Source: Marinobacter oulmenensis
GTDB lineage: Bacteria; Pseudomonadota; Gammaproteobacteria; Pseudomonadales; Oleiphilaceae
DNA: 64,000 nucleotides
Assembly (NCBI RefSeq): GCF_014201735.1
Contig: NZ_JACHFE010000005.1
Location: 62,001-126,000 of the forward strand
Reading direction: 5' to 3'
The notes below the pieces were generated by a model. It did not search any database. It was not told the origin of the DNA and saw only the letters and a list, made by a program, of their open reading frames with translations. The position numbers and the translations under genes were made by a program. Below, piece after piece: positions 1 to 9,016 of this stretch. The stretch's first letter is position 1. Each line of letters begins with the position of its first letter.

Positions 1-64
1 TGGCCAGAATCACCTCAAAGTCGTTCCAGGCCAGGTGGCTGCGTGTTTTGACGGTGGGCACCAA
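1..64 (-). CDS. LysR-type regulator, N-terminus only (cut by window edge)
   Basis: Reading leftwards from a TTG at 64 (or the next codon, GTG at 61) gives about 20 residues ending in LAWNDFEVILA. This matches the start of LysR-family DNA-binding domains, where a short lead is followed by W-[ND]-D-[FL]-x-x-[FI]-L just before the helix-turn-helix. A GGAG lies about 9 bases upstream of the TTG. The rest of the gene is outside the window, so neither the target genes nor the effector-binding domain can be judged. The call rests on a short peptide pattern. Confidence 0.55.
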   Translation of the reverse strand, partial: MVPTVKTRSHLAWNDFEVILA

Positions 65-210
65 GGCTAATCGCTCCACTGACTTTTCATTTCTGCAAAC
101 TCATTTTTCACCCACAGGGAATAGTTTGCAGTATAGAACAGACATAGCATGAACCTGAACCCATTGAACAGCAACGGCGGTTACCGAACGCCTCGCAGTG
201 GAGATCAGAC

Positions 211-435
211 ATGCATGCTTCAGCACCAATCCAGCAGACTTACACCGACAACCGGCTGACGCGTGATGGCGCTGGCAGGAAAGAGCGCGATGTCAGGGGT
301 CAGGACACGATTCCACGGCGCTACCGGGACGGCCGTGGCGGCATCAACCTTGAGCGGGTCCGGCAGGACCAACGCCGGGCTCGCCAACAGAGCATCCGGG
401 CCATGATTCACTGGCTGCGTCACTGGCTCCGCTGA
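211..435 (+). CDS. Small arginine-rich hypothetical protein
   Basis: This is a 74-residue reading frame with a good ribosome binding site (GGAG, 7 bases before the ATG). It fills the space between the divergent LysR start and the end of the convergent MFS gene. The product is very rich in Arg and Gln and ends in IHWLRHWLR, which faintly recalls the start of DUF1127-type small proteins but without their conserved C-terminal part. No family is recognised. It stops two bases before the MFS stop codon. It could be a real small protein or a chance frame. Confidence 0.35.
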   Translation: MHASAPIQQTYTDNRLTRDGAGRKERDVRGQDTIPRRYRDGRGGINLERVRQDQRRARQQSIRAMIHWLRHWLR

Positions 436-436
436 A

Positions 437-1705
437 TCATTCCGGCCGTTCTTCCTCCGAAGGCTGAGAGAGGGGGTCCCCCTCCTCGTCCTGAAGCTGG
501 TAATCGTAAGCGGCCTGCAACCCGGTTTCTTCCTCAACGTCTTCCTCTTCCTGATGATCGATATAGCGGGGATACAGGGGCGACAACAGGGCGACCAGGA
601 TGCCAACAGCGGAAAAAACGGCAAACGCATCGGCATAGCCGGCGACGTCCACCAACAGGCCGACCACCGGTGAGCCGGCGGCCTGGCCCAGTGACACGGC
701 CATGAATGGCAGCACCGGCCCCATGGACAGGCGGCCGGGCAAAAGCCGGATGCCGGTCATCAGATACAGACCGGTCAGGCTCATGTAGGCCAGGCCGAAC
801 ACCAGCGCGGAGAATACCGCAATAACCAGTTGGCCGGGGCTGGCCGCCAGCAGCGCGAGACTTGAGGCCAGCATCATCAGCATCAGCGCCTGGGTGATAG
901 GTGGGTTGTTGCGATCCGCCAGATCCGCAACCACCGCGCCACCCAGGCCGGCAATGCCGACGCCCAGCCACAGCCAGCCGGTGTCACCGGCCGACAGGGA
1001 ACCGAGTGTTGAGGCCAGGTCCGGCGCAAAAATCCAATAGGCGGAAGACACGAACCCCATGGCAAACGCGAACAGCGACAGCCGAAACAGCCGCCACCAC
1101 TGCATCACGCTGATCGGTGGCAGGGCCGCATTGGCCGGCGTCACCCGCGACACGGAGGGAATAAAAGACCAGGTGGCGATCACGCCGATCACCGCCAGCG
1201 CCGCAAACACCATGTAGGTGTAACGCCACTCACCGGCAAGAAACAGCACCGTGGGCACAGACACGGCCACCCCGATACTGGTGCCGGCATTCATGACCGA
1301 ACTCACCCGGCCATGCACCGAGCGGTCAACCAGCGCCTGCATGGCAGCGGTAAGCGCCGGCATCATCAGGCCGGTACAGATACCGCAGGCAACCACCCCG
1401 AGGCCAAGCGACACCGCACCCGAAGCCTGGCTGATCAGGCCCAGACCGGTCGCACCAAACGCGCCTGAAAGCATGGCGGTGTTACGTGCGCCCAGGCGTA
1501 CCGACGCCAGAGGCGCCACCAGGTTGGCAAGCGCAAAGCTCAACAGGGGCAGGGCCCCGATCACCCCCACCATATAGGGTGTCAGCGCCAGATCCTCCCG
1601 GATGGGGGGCACAAACAGGCCAAACGCGAAACGGGCCAGGCCATAACTGATAGCGATCAGGGCAGCGCCGAGCAACGCAAACGTGGTGCTTGAGGGGAAC
1701 TTCAT
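437..1705 (-). CDS. MFS transporter, YbfB/YjiJ-like
   Basis: A 422-residue integral membrane protein with about 12 hydrophobic segments. The first contains SYGLARFAFGLFVPPIRED, typical of the YbfB/YjiJ branch of the major facilitator superfamily (a G-LARF-G-L start in helix 1). Substrate is unknown for this branch; export of small metabolites or drugs is the usual guess. The C-terminal 40 residues form a very acidic tail (DHQEEEDVEEE) that most MFS proteins lack. I chose the ATG at 1705, directly before the first membrane helix; an upstream in-frame start would add 26 polar residues with no signal. Confidence 0.85.
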   Translation of the reverse strand: MKFPSSTTFALLGAALIAISYGLARFAFGLFVPPIREDLALTPYMVGVIGALPLLSFALANLVAPLASVRLGARNTAMLSGAFGATGLGLISQASGAVSLGLGVVACGICTGLMMPALTAAMQALVDRSVHGRVSSVMNAGTSIGVAVSVPTVLFLAGEWRYTYMVFAALAVIGVIATWSFIPSVSRVTPANAALPPISVMQWWRLFRLSLFAFAMGFVSSAYWIFAPDLASTLGSLSAGDTGWLWLGVGIAGLGGAVVADLADRNNPPITQALMLMMLASSLALLAASPGQLVIAVFSALVFGLAYMSLTGLYLMTGIRLLPGRLSMGPVLPFMAVSLGQAAGSPVVGLLVDVAGYADAFAVFSAVGILVALLSPLYPRYIDHQEEEDVEEETGLQAAYDYQLQDEEGDPLSQPSEEERPE

Positions 1706-1812
1706 GTCACCTCCTCCGGCCGATCTGTGAGCATGTGGGAGAACCGGGCGCGCAAGCCTAACGCTCACCCGTCTTTGTCTCAATCCTGATGGTCACTGTA
1801 GCAGCCGCAAGC

Positions 1813-2481
1813 TCAGATAGCGGCGTTCCGGAGGTGTTCAAGATGGCGGTGGGTAAAGGCGCCCAGATGCGGAAGGCGAAGGTGGGACAGGCCGTAACGG
1901 TCATCGGCAGACTGCGCAGCCGGAGGCAGGGCCACAGTTCGGATTCGGGCACGGGTGGCCGCCATAATGCCGGACAGGGAATCCTCAAAGGCAAGGCACT
2001 CAGCCGCCGTTACACCCAGTTTGTCCAGAGTGGCGAGATAGACAGCCGGATCCGGCTTACCTTCGGCCTCGTGCTCCGAGGAGGAAACCGCATGGAAATA
2101 CTCAGTGATGCCCAGCCTGTCCAGCACCACGGGTATCAACTCGTAGGGCGCATTGGTGGCCAGCCCGATGCGGAAGTCCCGCTGCCGGAAGAAGTCCAGA
2201 ATCTCCCGGACACCCGCCAGTGGCTGGCCCTGCTCCGCAATAAGCGTGGCGACCCGGTCTATCACCTCTCCTTCCACCTGCTCCAGACTCTTTCCGGACC
2301 AGGGATAATGGCTGAACCAGAATTCCGTCACCGCCCGGGTGGTCATTGAGGCGGTCATGGCCGACAGTTCCTCACTGACGTCGACCCCCACAGACGAAAA
2401 CACCTGCCGTTCCGCCTCCTGCCACATGGGCTCGGAGTCAATCAGCGTGCCATCCATATCGAAAATTGCGGCTTTAAGCAT
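1813..2481 (-). CDS. hxpB: HAD-family sugar phosphatase, HxpB (YniC)-like
   Basis: A 222-residue haloacid dehalogenase phosphatase. Motif I is FDMDGTLIDSEP at the N-terminus (first Asp is the nucleophile, second the general acid/base). Motif II is the Thr in GLATNAP, motif III the Lys of EGKPDP, and motif IV is FEDSLSG. The overall pattern, including W-x-x-AE after motif I, follows the hexitol/2-deoxyglucose-6-phosphatase group of HAD subfamily I with a small helical cap. It probably dephosphorylates sugar phosphates in the cytoplasm. The family is certain; the substrate is inferred. Confidence 0.8.
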   Translation of the reverse strand: MLKAAIFDMDGTLIDSEPMWQEAERQVFSSVGVDVSEELSAMTASMTTRAVTEFWFSHYPWSGKSLEQVEGEVIDRVATLIAEQGQPLAGVREILDFFRQRDFRIGLATNAPYELIPVVLDRLGITEYFHAVSSSEHEAEGKPDPAVYLATLDKLGVTAAECLAFEDSLSGIMAATRARIRTVALPPAAQSADDRYGLSHLRLPHLGAFTHRHLEHLRNAAI

Positions 2482-2509
2482 TTGCCCCCAGGTTGCTCAT
2501 TCGCACGAT

Positions 2510-3106
2510 TCAACGACTCCTGCACGCCACGAACTCACCTTTGCCCACGGGGACGGTCACCACGGTAAACTCGCCGCTCTGAGTGATACATCGGACAAAA
2601 GGCGCCATCTCGGAGGCGTGGGATATCGCGTTATCACAGATCAGCAGGCCACCGGGCCTGACCCGGTCAATGATCCGGTCCGCCATTACCGCATAGCTGG
2701 AACGGTCAGCATCCAGAAACACCAGATCAAACTGGTCTTCACTCTGGCCAAGATAGGCGCTGGCGTCAGTCTGCAGCAGGGTGATCCGATGAGCCAGATT
2801 TGCCCGCCGGAAGTTGTCCGCAGCCTGCTGCACCTTGTGATCGGCCACTTCCAGCGTCGTAACATGCCCGTCTTCCGGCAACGCCGAGGCGAGCCAGAGC
2901 GTGGAATAGCCGTTGGAAGTGCCCACTTCAAGAATGTGCTTTACGCCAGCGGAGCGGATCATCACCGCCAGGAACTCCCCGGTGTCGCGGGTGATGTTGA
3001 GGTACCTGAACGCCCGGCGATCCTCGGCGGCGTCGTTTTTCTCCCCCAGTCGCTCCAGCTCGGCAAGGAGCCCGCTCAGCTCTGACGTGTCACCGTGTGA
3101 AGTCAT
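2510..3106 (-). CDS. SAM-dependent O-methyltransferase
   Basis: A 198-residue class I methyltransferase of the catechol/caffeoyl-CoA type. The SAM-binding motif I is ILEVGTSNGYSTLWLA near residue 57, and VFLDADR marks the metal/substrate side. The ATG at 3106 is preceded by GAGGAAG and overlaps the end of the upstream ABM gene by 17 bases, so the two are translationally coupled. An alternative in-frame start lies a few codons upstream but within the neighbour. Substrate unknown. Confidence 0.8.
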   Translation of the reverse strand: MTSHGDTSELSGLLAELERLGEKNDAAEDRRAFRYLNITRDTGEFLAVMIRSAGVKHILEVGTSNGYSTLWLASALPEDGHVTTLEVADHKVQQAADNFRRANLAHRITLLQTDASAYLGQSEDQFDLVFLDADRSSYAVMADRIIDRVRPGGLLICDNAISHASEMAPFVRCITQSGEFTVVTVPVGKGEFVACRSR

Positions 3107-3386
3107 CCACTTCCTCATACACCGTGGCCGAGATACGTTCGCCAAGTTCGCGCATGCCGGTCATCTGAGACGGGTTCGCCGCGCCCCAGAAAGCTTCCCA
3201 GCTTGCCATCGAATCCCACTTGGCGATGGTGAGCACTTCGGTCCGGTCATCGGGGCTGCGGAGCATGAAACTGCCAAGCGCGCCCGGAACGGTTTCATGG
3301 ATCTGATTGGTGGTGCGGGTCCACATGGCCTGGAAGCGATCAAAATCCTCCTCCTTGACCCGCCACCGGTATACAACCCGAATCAT
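3090..3386 (-). CDS. Antibiotic biosynthesis monooxygenase (ABM) domain protein
   Basis: A 98-residue single-domain protein of the ABM/dimeric alpha-beta barrel fold. Visible signs are the opening beta strand (IRVVYRWRVK), the W in FQAMWTRT, the FMLRSPDD strand-turn and the aromatic-rich KWDSMASWEAFW. Such proteins act as small cofactor-free oxygenases or as stress-related heme/quinone binders; the reaction here is unknown. Two in-frame ATGs lie at 3392 and 3386. The GGGAGG is only 3 bases from the first and 9 from the second, so the second is preferred. It forms an operon with the overlapping methyltransferase. Confidence 0.75.
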   Translation of the reverse strand: MIRVVYRWRVKEEDFDRFQAMWTRTTNQIHETVPGALGSFMLRSPDDRTEVLTIAKWDSMASWEAFWGAANPSQMTGMRELGERISATVYEEVDDFTR

Positions 3387-3404
3387 GGTCATTCTCCTCC
3401 CTGA

Positions 3405-3827
3405 TTATTCGTCGTCGGCATCGATTTCCCGGATGAATCTGGCTGGCACTCCACCAACGATCGTCCCGGCCGCGACGTCCGATGTGACCACCGCACCGGC
3501 GGCAATGACAGCATCGTCTCCGATGGTGATACCGCCCTGATCCTGAAACTTGCAGCCTGAGTTGATGAAGACCGTTTTCCCGACGGTAATGTTCTTGCCA
3601 AAGTCCGAATTGAACGGCGGGAACAACATGAAGGTGTCGTCCACCGGCTTGCCGATCAGACTGGAAAACAGCCGTCTCACCTCCTCGGGCGTGTGATAGG
3701 CGTTGTTCAGTTCGGCGGCAATACGCATGGCCTCGTTGCTGTACTCCACCAGCAACTGGTGCGCGGAATCCCCGGCCTCGACAGGCAGGCCCGCGTTGAA
3801 GTGATCCAGTAAGTCTTTCAATAACAT
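3405..3827 (-). CDS. Hexapeptide-repeat acetyltransferase with internal deletion
   Basis: A 140-residue protein of the maltose/galactoside O-acetyltransferase family (left-handed beta helix). The N-terminal part is normal (helical lead, then FMLFPPFNSDFGKNITVG and INSGCKFQDQGGITIGDD), as is the C-terminus (AVIAAGAVVTSDVAAGTIVGGVPARFIREI). Family members have roughly 35 more residues between the GITIGD and AVIAAGA repeats, and that missing stretch normally carries the catalytic His (HN motif). The protein is shorter than the usual 180-200 residues and is probably not an active acetyltransferase. The frame is intact. The start at 3827 is the only ATG close to the domain; the SD is weak. Confidence 0.75.
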   Translation of the reverse strand: MLLKDLLDHFNAGLPVEAGDSAHQLLVEYSNEAMRIAAELNNAYHTPEEVRRLFSSLIGKPVDDTFMLFPPFNSDFGKNITVGKTVFINSGCKFQDQGGITIGDDAVIAAGAVVTSDVAAGTIVGGVPARFIREIDADDE

Positions 3828-3843
3828 CTGCTTTAGTCTTCTG

Positions 3844-4479
3844 TTATCCGCTGGCCCTTGTCGTATTGGACAACAACACGCCGGCCGACACAAACACACC
3901 GCCCGTAATCCGGTTAAACCACCGCGCTCGCCCTTCTTGCATCAACCATTCCGTTGAGCGCCGGCCAAGGTACGAATAGAACATCAGCCAGGAAAGCTCC
4001 AGGGCAACGAAGGTACCCGCCAGAATGGCGTACTGAATCAACAGGGATTCCTCAGGGTTGATGAACTGGGGGAAAAGCGCGGTAAAGAAGACGATGGCTT
4101 TCGGGTTACTCGCCCCGACCAGAAAGCCACTGGCATAATCCGAAAATGGCGAATGGACAGTCTTGCCTTCGGTTTCCGGTGACTGAAATCCCGTATCTTT
4201 TGAGGTTAGGGCCCGAATGCCCAAATAGACCAGATAAGCAGAACCAAGCCACTTAATCACCTCAAAAATCACCTCCGAGCGGGCAATGATCACTCCCAGG
4301 CCCGTAAACGATAGCGTCAGTATCACGTATATAGCGCTCAGACTTCCCAAAGCCGCCAACACCGACGACCTGAACCCTCGCGTGACCGACTTGCTCACAC
4401 ACAACAGAACACTGGGCCCCGGCGAGGCCGTCAAAACCAGAACAGCAACCACATAATAGAACCAGAGTTGTATTTCCAC
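3844..4479 (-). CDS. LysE/RhtB-family amino acid exporter
   Basis: A 211-residue inner-membrane protein with six hydrophobic segments. The hallmark LTASPGPSVLLCVSKSVTRG lies just after the first helix, and GASNPKAIVFFTALFPQF in the middle. The family exports amino acids such as threonine, homoserine or lysine. I chose the GTG at 4479 (V-E-I-Q-L-W-F) because it places the first helix at the N-terminus as in other members and follows a GGGGG stretch. The longer ATG version would add 27 atypical residues. It ends 17 bases before the acetyltransferase start, so the two may be co-transcribed. Confidence 0.85.
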   Translation of the reverse strand: MEIQLWFYYVVAVLVLTASPGPSVLLCVSKSVTRGFRSSVLAALGSLSAIYVILTLSFTGLGVIIARSEVIFEVIKWLGSAYLVYLGIRALTSKDTGFQSPETEGKTVHSPFSDYASGFLVGASNPKAIVFFTALFPQFINPEESLLIQYAILAGTFVALELSWLMFYSYLGRRSTEWLMQEGRARWFNRITGGVFVSAGVLLSNTTRASG

Positions 4480-4718
4480 GGAGCCCCCGTCATGAAAACC
4501 ATTGATCACGCAGCCACTTGATAAGCTGAACGCCATTCCGCAACGATGCCCGGCAAACACCTGTCACAATGAGCCAGGATTTAAATAGCAAGCGTATTGT
4601 CTCCCAGTTCGAGGGTAAAACACCAACCTCATAAAGCCGGGTGTCATTCTTTTCCTGGCGTACACACTGCCCGGGAACTTGCGGTACACTGCCTACCCGA
4701 CTGACAGGGAGTGTGACC

Positions 4719-7397
4719 ATGGAAGGTATTGCTGTTTTTGCCATTGTTCTATTTGGCATCATAATACCGGGATCGATTCTGGGATGGATCGCCTTTTTTC
4801 GCCAACGTGAGTTGCGCGACCAGATCGCGGCTTTGCAGGCGCAGTTGAAGGAACCCGACCACGATCGCGTTGCCACTCGATCGCAACCTCTCGGGCAACC
4901 CGCCAACGATTCACCTTCCCCGGAAACCACTGTCAGCGCATTCCAGCCGGAAGAAAGCCCGCCCCCCGAACATGTGCCGGAGCCGCCACAACCTGCGGCC
5001 GACAAGCCGGTTTACGCCGCGTATGAGCCGGAGACCACTGAGGCCGACGGCGCCGAGACTGAAACCCTGGCGGATTACGCGCCCTGGCTCGCCCACATGA
5101 AAGAAAACTGGATGGTGTGGCTGGGTGGCGTGAGCGTCGGCCTGTCGGGTATTTTCCTGGTCAAATATTCGATCGACGCCGGGCTGCTCGGGCCAACCAC
5201 CCGCATCGCACTCGCCATCCTGTTTGGTCTGGCTTTCCATGGTGTGGCGCTCTGGAAGCGACGCCAGCTGGAGCACTACAACGACGTGCTGGCCGCGCTG
5301 GCCGGTGGCGCAAGCATTATCCTGTACGCCGCACTGCTGGCTGCGCTCCATCTTTATCACCTGTGGCCGGCCGGGCTGATCTTCAGTCTGTTGCTTGTGG
5401 TGTCCCTGGTCACCATGGGCCTGTCACTGATCCATGGCCCGGTACTGGCCGCCCTCGGCATGCTGGGCGCCTATGTGGTTCCGATACTGGTCGACACCGG
5501 CAGCCAGAACATGCTCGGAGCCTTGATCTACAGCCTGGTGATCACGGGCTCGTCACTGGCACTGCTGCGCTATGTCTATCGCAACTGGCTGTGGCTGGGC
5601 ATCATGGCGGGCGCCGCAGGCTGGTGGGCCCTGTCATTCACCGCGCCTGTCGAGCCCTCGATACAGCTCATCTATCTGGCGCTGGTCACCTATGGTTTCC
5701 TGGCCATCCCCGGCTCCGACTGGCGCCTGGTCAACAGCCAGGTGAAGGAAGAGCCGCCCCTGATGGCCTGCTGCCACCAGAACATGTTCGCTTCCACTCT
5801 CACGCGGAACTTCTATACGCTGGTAACCTTCGTTGCCGCCGCCGGTCTGAGCATCGCAGTATCTCAACCTTCACCGGTGATCGCTTTGTCGATCCTGCCT
5901 GCACTCGTTCTCTGGGTCTGCCGTCATCATCCCGGGTTCAGCCTGATCGCCTGGCCGACGTTCGCTGTAACGGCCATCGGCATACTGGTATCAGCACTGG
6001 CTTCGGATACCAGCGTACATGTGCGCCACCTGTCCTCGGGTGAAGCCACCCTGTTCGCCGGAGCACTGGCTGTTCTGGTCGGCCTGTTCACCCCGGGTGC
6101 CCTGTGGAACATAAAAGTCAGCGAGCACAAAGGGTACTGGTCCTCCCTGGCGTTTCTGGCGCCGGTGGTGGCCCTGTCCATTGCCTATATCGGACTGACG
6201 GACATGGACACACACTGGCAGTGGGCCGCTGCCATGCTGGTGTTGGGCGCGGCCTATCTTTCTATTGCGAACCGGCAGACAGCTAAAGAGGTTCCGGCTT
6301 CGGTCACCGCAGCGCTGGTCATCAGTGCTCACCTGGCCTACTCACTGGCGGCGGTCATGGTGCTGCGGGAAGCAACCCTTACCCTGGCGCTGGCTCTTCA
6401 GGTCGTCACCCTGTCCCGGCTCCACCAACGGTTTGCCCTCCCGGTGCTGCCTTACCTGATAAAACTGGTACTGGGTATCGTCATCGTACGGCTGACCATG
6501 AATCCATGGCTGCTGAGCTACCCCACCGATTTCCACTGGAGCCTGTGGGTGTGCGGGGGCTCCGCCCTGGTGGTTTGGGTGGCCGCCTACTTCACGCGGC
6601 CGGACGATCCCCTGCGCCAGTGGTTGCAGGGCGCAAGCCTGCACCTGCTGGCGCTGACACTGATCTACGAAACCCGCTACCAGTTGTACGACGGTGACAT
6701 CTTCCGCCACACCTATAGCTACCTGGAAGCGGCCCTCAATATGGCGGCCGCGGGCCTGGTTGGGAACGTCTACCTGTACCGGGCCAGAGCATCACACCAC
6801 CTTCAGAAGTACTATCGGGTTTGTGGGCACCTGCTGCTCGCTGTCGCCGGCCTGACCTATGTGGGTGCTTTGTTGCTGTTAAAGAACCCGCTCTGGGAGC
6901 CGGCCGCTATTTCCTCCATGCCCATCTTTAACAGCCTGCTGCTCGCCTATGGGCTGCCGGTGGTTCTTGCTGCCATCAGCTATTTCCTGCTGGAAGGCCA
7001 GCTTCGCAAAATTGCTGCGGCCAGCGCCGGGGCCGCCCTGCTGTATTTCGTGTCCATTGAGATCCATCACCTGTGGCAGGGAGAGCTGAGCATCCACAAC
7101 GTCATCAGTGATGGCGAACACTACACCTATTCCATGGTATGGCTGCTGATGTCGGTGGCCGGCACCATTGCCGGCATCCGGTTCCAGACCCAACGGCTCT
7201 ACCGGGCCGCAATGCTGTTGCTGATGCTGGTGATCGCCAAGATCTTCCTGTTTGATATGTCCGACGTGACCGGGCTGTGGCGTGTTGCCTCATTCATGGG
7301 GCTGGGGCTTTGTCTGCTGGGGCTGGCCTATATCCACCAGATCATCCGGAAAAACCTGCAACCCGCCCCGACACAGCTGGAGGGCGGGCTGGAGTAA
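4719..7397 (+). CDS. DUF2339 large polytopic membrane protein
   Basis: An 892-residue protein with one N-terminal membrane segment, then a short coiled coil (RQRELRDQIAALQAQL), a Pro/Glu-rich linker to about residue 115, and then more than 20 consecutive hydrophobic helices to the end. WMVWLGGVSVGLSGIFLVKYS and LGPTTRIALAILFG at the start of the membrane part are typical of DUF2339 proteins. Function is unknown; the family is common in Proteobacteria, and envelope or polysaccharide-related roles have been suggested only from context. The start at 4719 (SD GGGAG) excludes 26 upstream codons. It converges on the DASS gene. Confidence 0.85.
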   Translation: MEGIAVFAIVLFGIIIPGSILGWIAFFRQRELRDQIAALQAQLKEPDHDRVATRSQPLGQPANDSPSPETTVSAFQPEESPPPEHVPEPPQPAADKPVYAAYEPETTEADGAETETLADYAPWLAHMKENWMVWLGGVSVGLSGIFLVKYSIDAGLLGPTTRIALAILFGLAFHGVALWKRRQLEHYNDVLAALAGGASIILYAALLAALHLYHLWPAGLIFSLLLVVSLVTMGLSLIHGPVLAALGMLGAYVVPILVDTGSQNMLGALIYSLVITGSSLALLRYVYRNWLWLGIMAGAAGWWALSFTAPVEPSIQLIYLALVTYGFLAIPGSDWRLVNSQVKEEPPLMACCHQNMFASTLTRNFYTLVTFVAAAGLSIAVSQPSPVIALSILPALVLWVCRHHPGFSLIAWPTFAVTAIGILVSALASDTSVHVRHLSSGEATLFAGALAVLVGLFTPGALWNIKVSEHKGYWSSLAFLAPVVALSIAYIGLTDMDTHWQWAAAMLVLGAAYLSIANRQTAKEVPASVTAALVISAHLAYSLAAVMVLREATLTLALALQVVTLSRLHQRFALPVLPYLIKLVLGIVIVRLTMNPWLLSYPTDFHWSLWVCGGSALVVWVAAYFTRPDDPLRQWLQGASLHLLALTLIYETRYQLYDGDIFRHTYSYLEAALNMAAAGLVGNVYLYRARASHHLQKYYRVCGHLLLAVAGLTYVGALLLLKNPLWEPAAISSMPIFNSLLLAYGLPVVLAAISYFLLEGQLRKIAAASAGAALLYFVSIEIHHLWQGELSIHNVISDGEHYTYSMVWLLMSVAGTIAGIRFQTQRLYRAAMLLLMLVIAKIFLFDMSDVTGLWRVASFMGLGLCLLGLAYIHQIIRKNLQPAPTQLEGGLE

Positions 7398-7403
7398 TCC
7401 AGA

Positions 7404-7428
7404 GGGCTACGGTGATTACCAGTAGCCC
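7404..7428. terminator. Possible hairpin between convergent genes
   Basis: GGGCTAC (7404-7410) and GTAGCCC (7422-7428) form a perfect 7-bp stem in the 18-bp gap between the convergent DUF2339 and symporter genes, and the stem covers the symporter stop codon. There is no strong T-run on either side, so termination is only suggested. Confidence 0.3.
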
Positions 7429-8888
7429 AGGATTTTCCACCACAGGCCACCGACGACCACCCAGATCAGGAGGTTGACCAGGCTCATCACGAAACCGGCC
7501 TTCCACCACTCACCCAGGCCGACGTACCCGGAGCCAAAGATCACCGGAGAGGTACCGGTGGCATAATGGGTCAGTGTCATCATGATGGAGGAGGTGGCTG
7601 CCATCATCAGCACAAATGCCATGGGCGGCGCGCCCAGGCCCAGGCCAACCACTAGGAATGCGCCCATCATCGCGGTGATGTGCGCCGTAGTGCTGGCGAA
7701 GAAGTAGTGGGAATAGAGGAACACTAGCACCAGAAGGGCGGTGGAGGCCGGCCAGCCAAGGCCGGTGCTGACAATGCCCTGCTGAATGGCCCCGGAGAAC
7801 CAGTCAATCACACCCAGCGTGTTCAACTGGGTGGCCATCATCACCAGTGCACCAAACCAGACCAGCGTATCCCAGGCGCTCTTTTCAGCGAGCACATCCT
7901 TCCAGTTCAGCACGCCGGTCACCAGTAGGATGGACAGGCCGACAAACGCGGTGGTGGTGGAATTCAGTTTGAAGGCATCGCCCAGGATCCAGGCCGGCAC
8001 ATCCGCCCACAGCAATAGCAGCACCAGAAACACCCCAAGCATGATGCCCTCATCCCGGGTCAGTTTGCCCAGCTTGTCCAGACGTTCACGGGCGAAATTG
8101 ACGGCATCCGGAGTGGATTTGATCTCCGGGGGGTACATCAGATAGATCACCAGTGGCATAAGGGCGATGGCCACCAGCCCTGGCAGCAGCATGGCCAGTG
8201 CCCAGGTCGTCCAGCTCAGACTGATCGCAGCGCCGGTGGCATCCGCGATCAGCTTGACCGTCAGCGGGTTGGGCGCCGTGGCCGTAATGAACATCGCCGA
8301 GGTGATCGGATTGGAATGGTAATTCACCAGCGCCAGGTACTTGCCGATCCGGTTGGTGTTGTCATTATCCGGTGTGCAGCCAAAACTCTTGGCGATGGAC
8401 AGCATGATCGGGTGGATGATGGCACCACCGCGGGCGGTATTGCTGGGCGTTACCGGCGCAATCACCAGTTCCGAAAGGGCCAGGCCGTAACCAATGCCAA
8501 TCGTCCGTTTGCCGAACAGGGCGATAAAGTAGTAGCCGATACGTTCGCCCAGACCGGTCTTGATCAGGCCACGGGAAATCATGATGGCCACGGCAATCAG
8601 CCAGATCAATGAGTTACTGAAACTACCCAGGGCATCGCGGATGGCAGTGCCGGGGTTATCACTGGTCACACCGCTGACCGCCACCACCGTGATTGCCACA
8701 ACCGACACGGCCCCGATTGGCATGGCCTTGCCGATGATGGCGGCGATGGTCGCCACGAAGATAGCCAGCATCAGCCAGCCCTGGGAAGACACACCTTCCG
8801 GCGTGGGAAGGAATCCGATCACGATCCCGATGGCGATCGCGATGAGAGCGGGAATCAGACGGAAATCACTTGTCGCAGTCGGTTTCAC
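7416..8888 (-). CDS. DASS-family sodium/anion symporter (SLC13, CitT/YbhI-like)
   Basis: A 490-residue carrier with about 12 hydrophobic segments. Diagnostic stretches are the helix-breaking SELVIAPVTPSNTARGGAI loop and the SNP-like YHSNPITSAMFITATAPNP, which form the substrate and sodium sites in divalent anion:sodium symporters. Likely substrates are dicarboxylates or tricarboxylates. Its position next to the glycerate kinase/GntP/CdaR operon, on the same strand with a 128-bp gap, suggests use of sugar-derived acids, but the gap makes a shared transcript uncertain. Confidence 0.85.
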   Translation of the reverse strand: MKPTATSDFRLIPALIAIAIGIVIGFLPTPEGVSSQGWLMLAIFVATIAAIIGKAMPIGAVSVVAITVVAVSGVTSDNPGTAIRDALGSFSNSLIWLIAVAIMISRGLIKTGLGERIGYYFIALFGKRTIGIGYGLALSELVIAPVTPSNTARGGAIIHPIMLSIAKSFGCTPDNDNTNRIGKYLALVNYHSNPITSAMFITATAPNPLTVKLIADATGAAISLSWTTWALAMLLPGLVAIALMPLVIYLMYPPEIKSTPDAVNFARERLDKLGKLTRDEGIMLGVFLVLLLLWADVPAWILGDAFKLNSTTTAFVGLSILLVTGVLNWKDVLAEKSAWDTLVWFGALVMMATQLNTLGVIDWFSGAIQQGIVSTGLGWPASTALLVLVFLYSHYFFASTTAHITAMMGAFLVVGLGLGAPPMAFVLMMAATSSIMMTLTHYATGTSPVIFGSGYVGLGEWWKAGFVMSLVNLLIWVVVGGLWWKILGYW

Positions 8889-9016
8889 GAACAGTCCTTA
8901 TCGGTTTGGGCAGGGGCTGCCACGCCATTCCAATGGCCTGGAACAGGTGGGGACCCTTTCAGACTATGTGCCGACGACCGGGACTGTAAATGATCCGGGA
9001 CAGTTCCCGGAGACAG

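Noticed and set aside
4490..4640. Minus-strand frame upstream of lysE ending in a Trp-rich peptide (SWLIVTGVCRASLRNG)
   Set aside because: No good start or SD after the divergent DUF2339 start, and no family recognised; probably a chance frame in the shared promoter gap.
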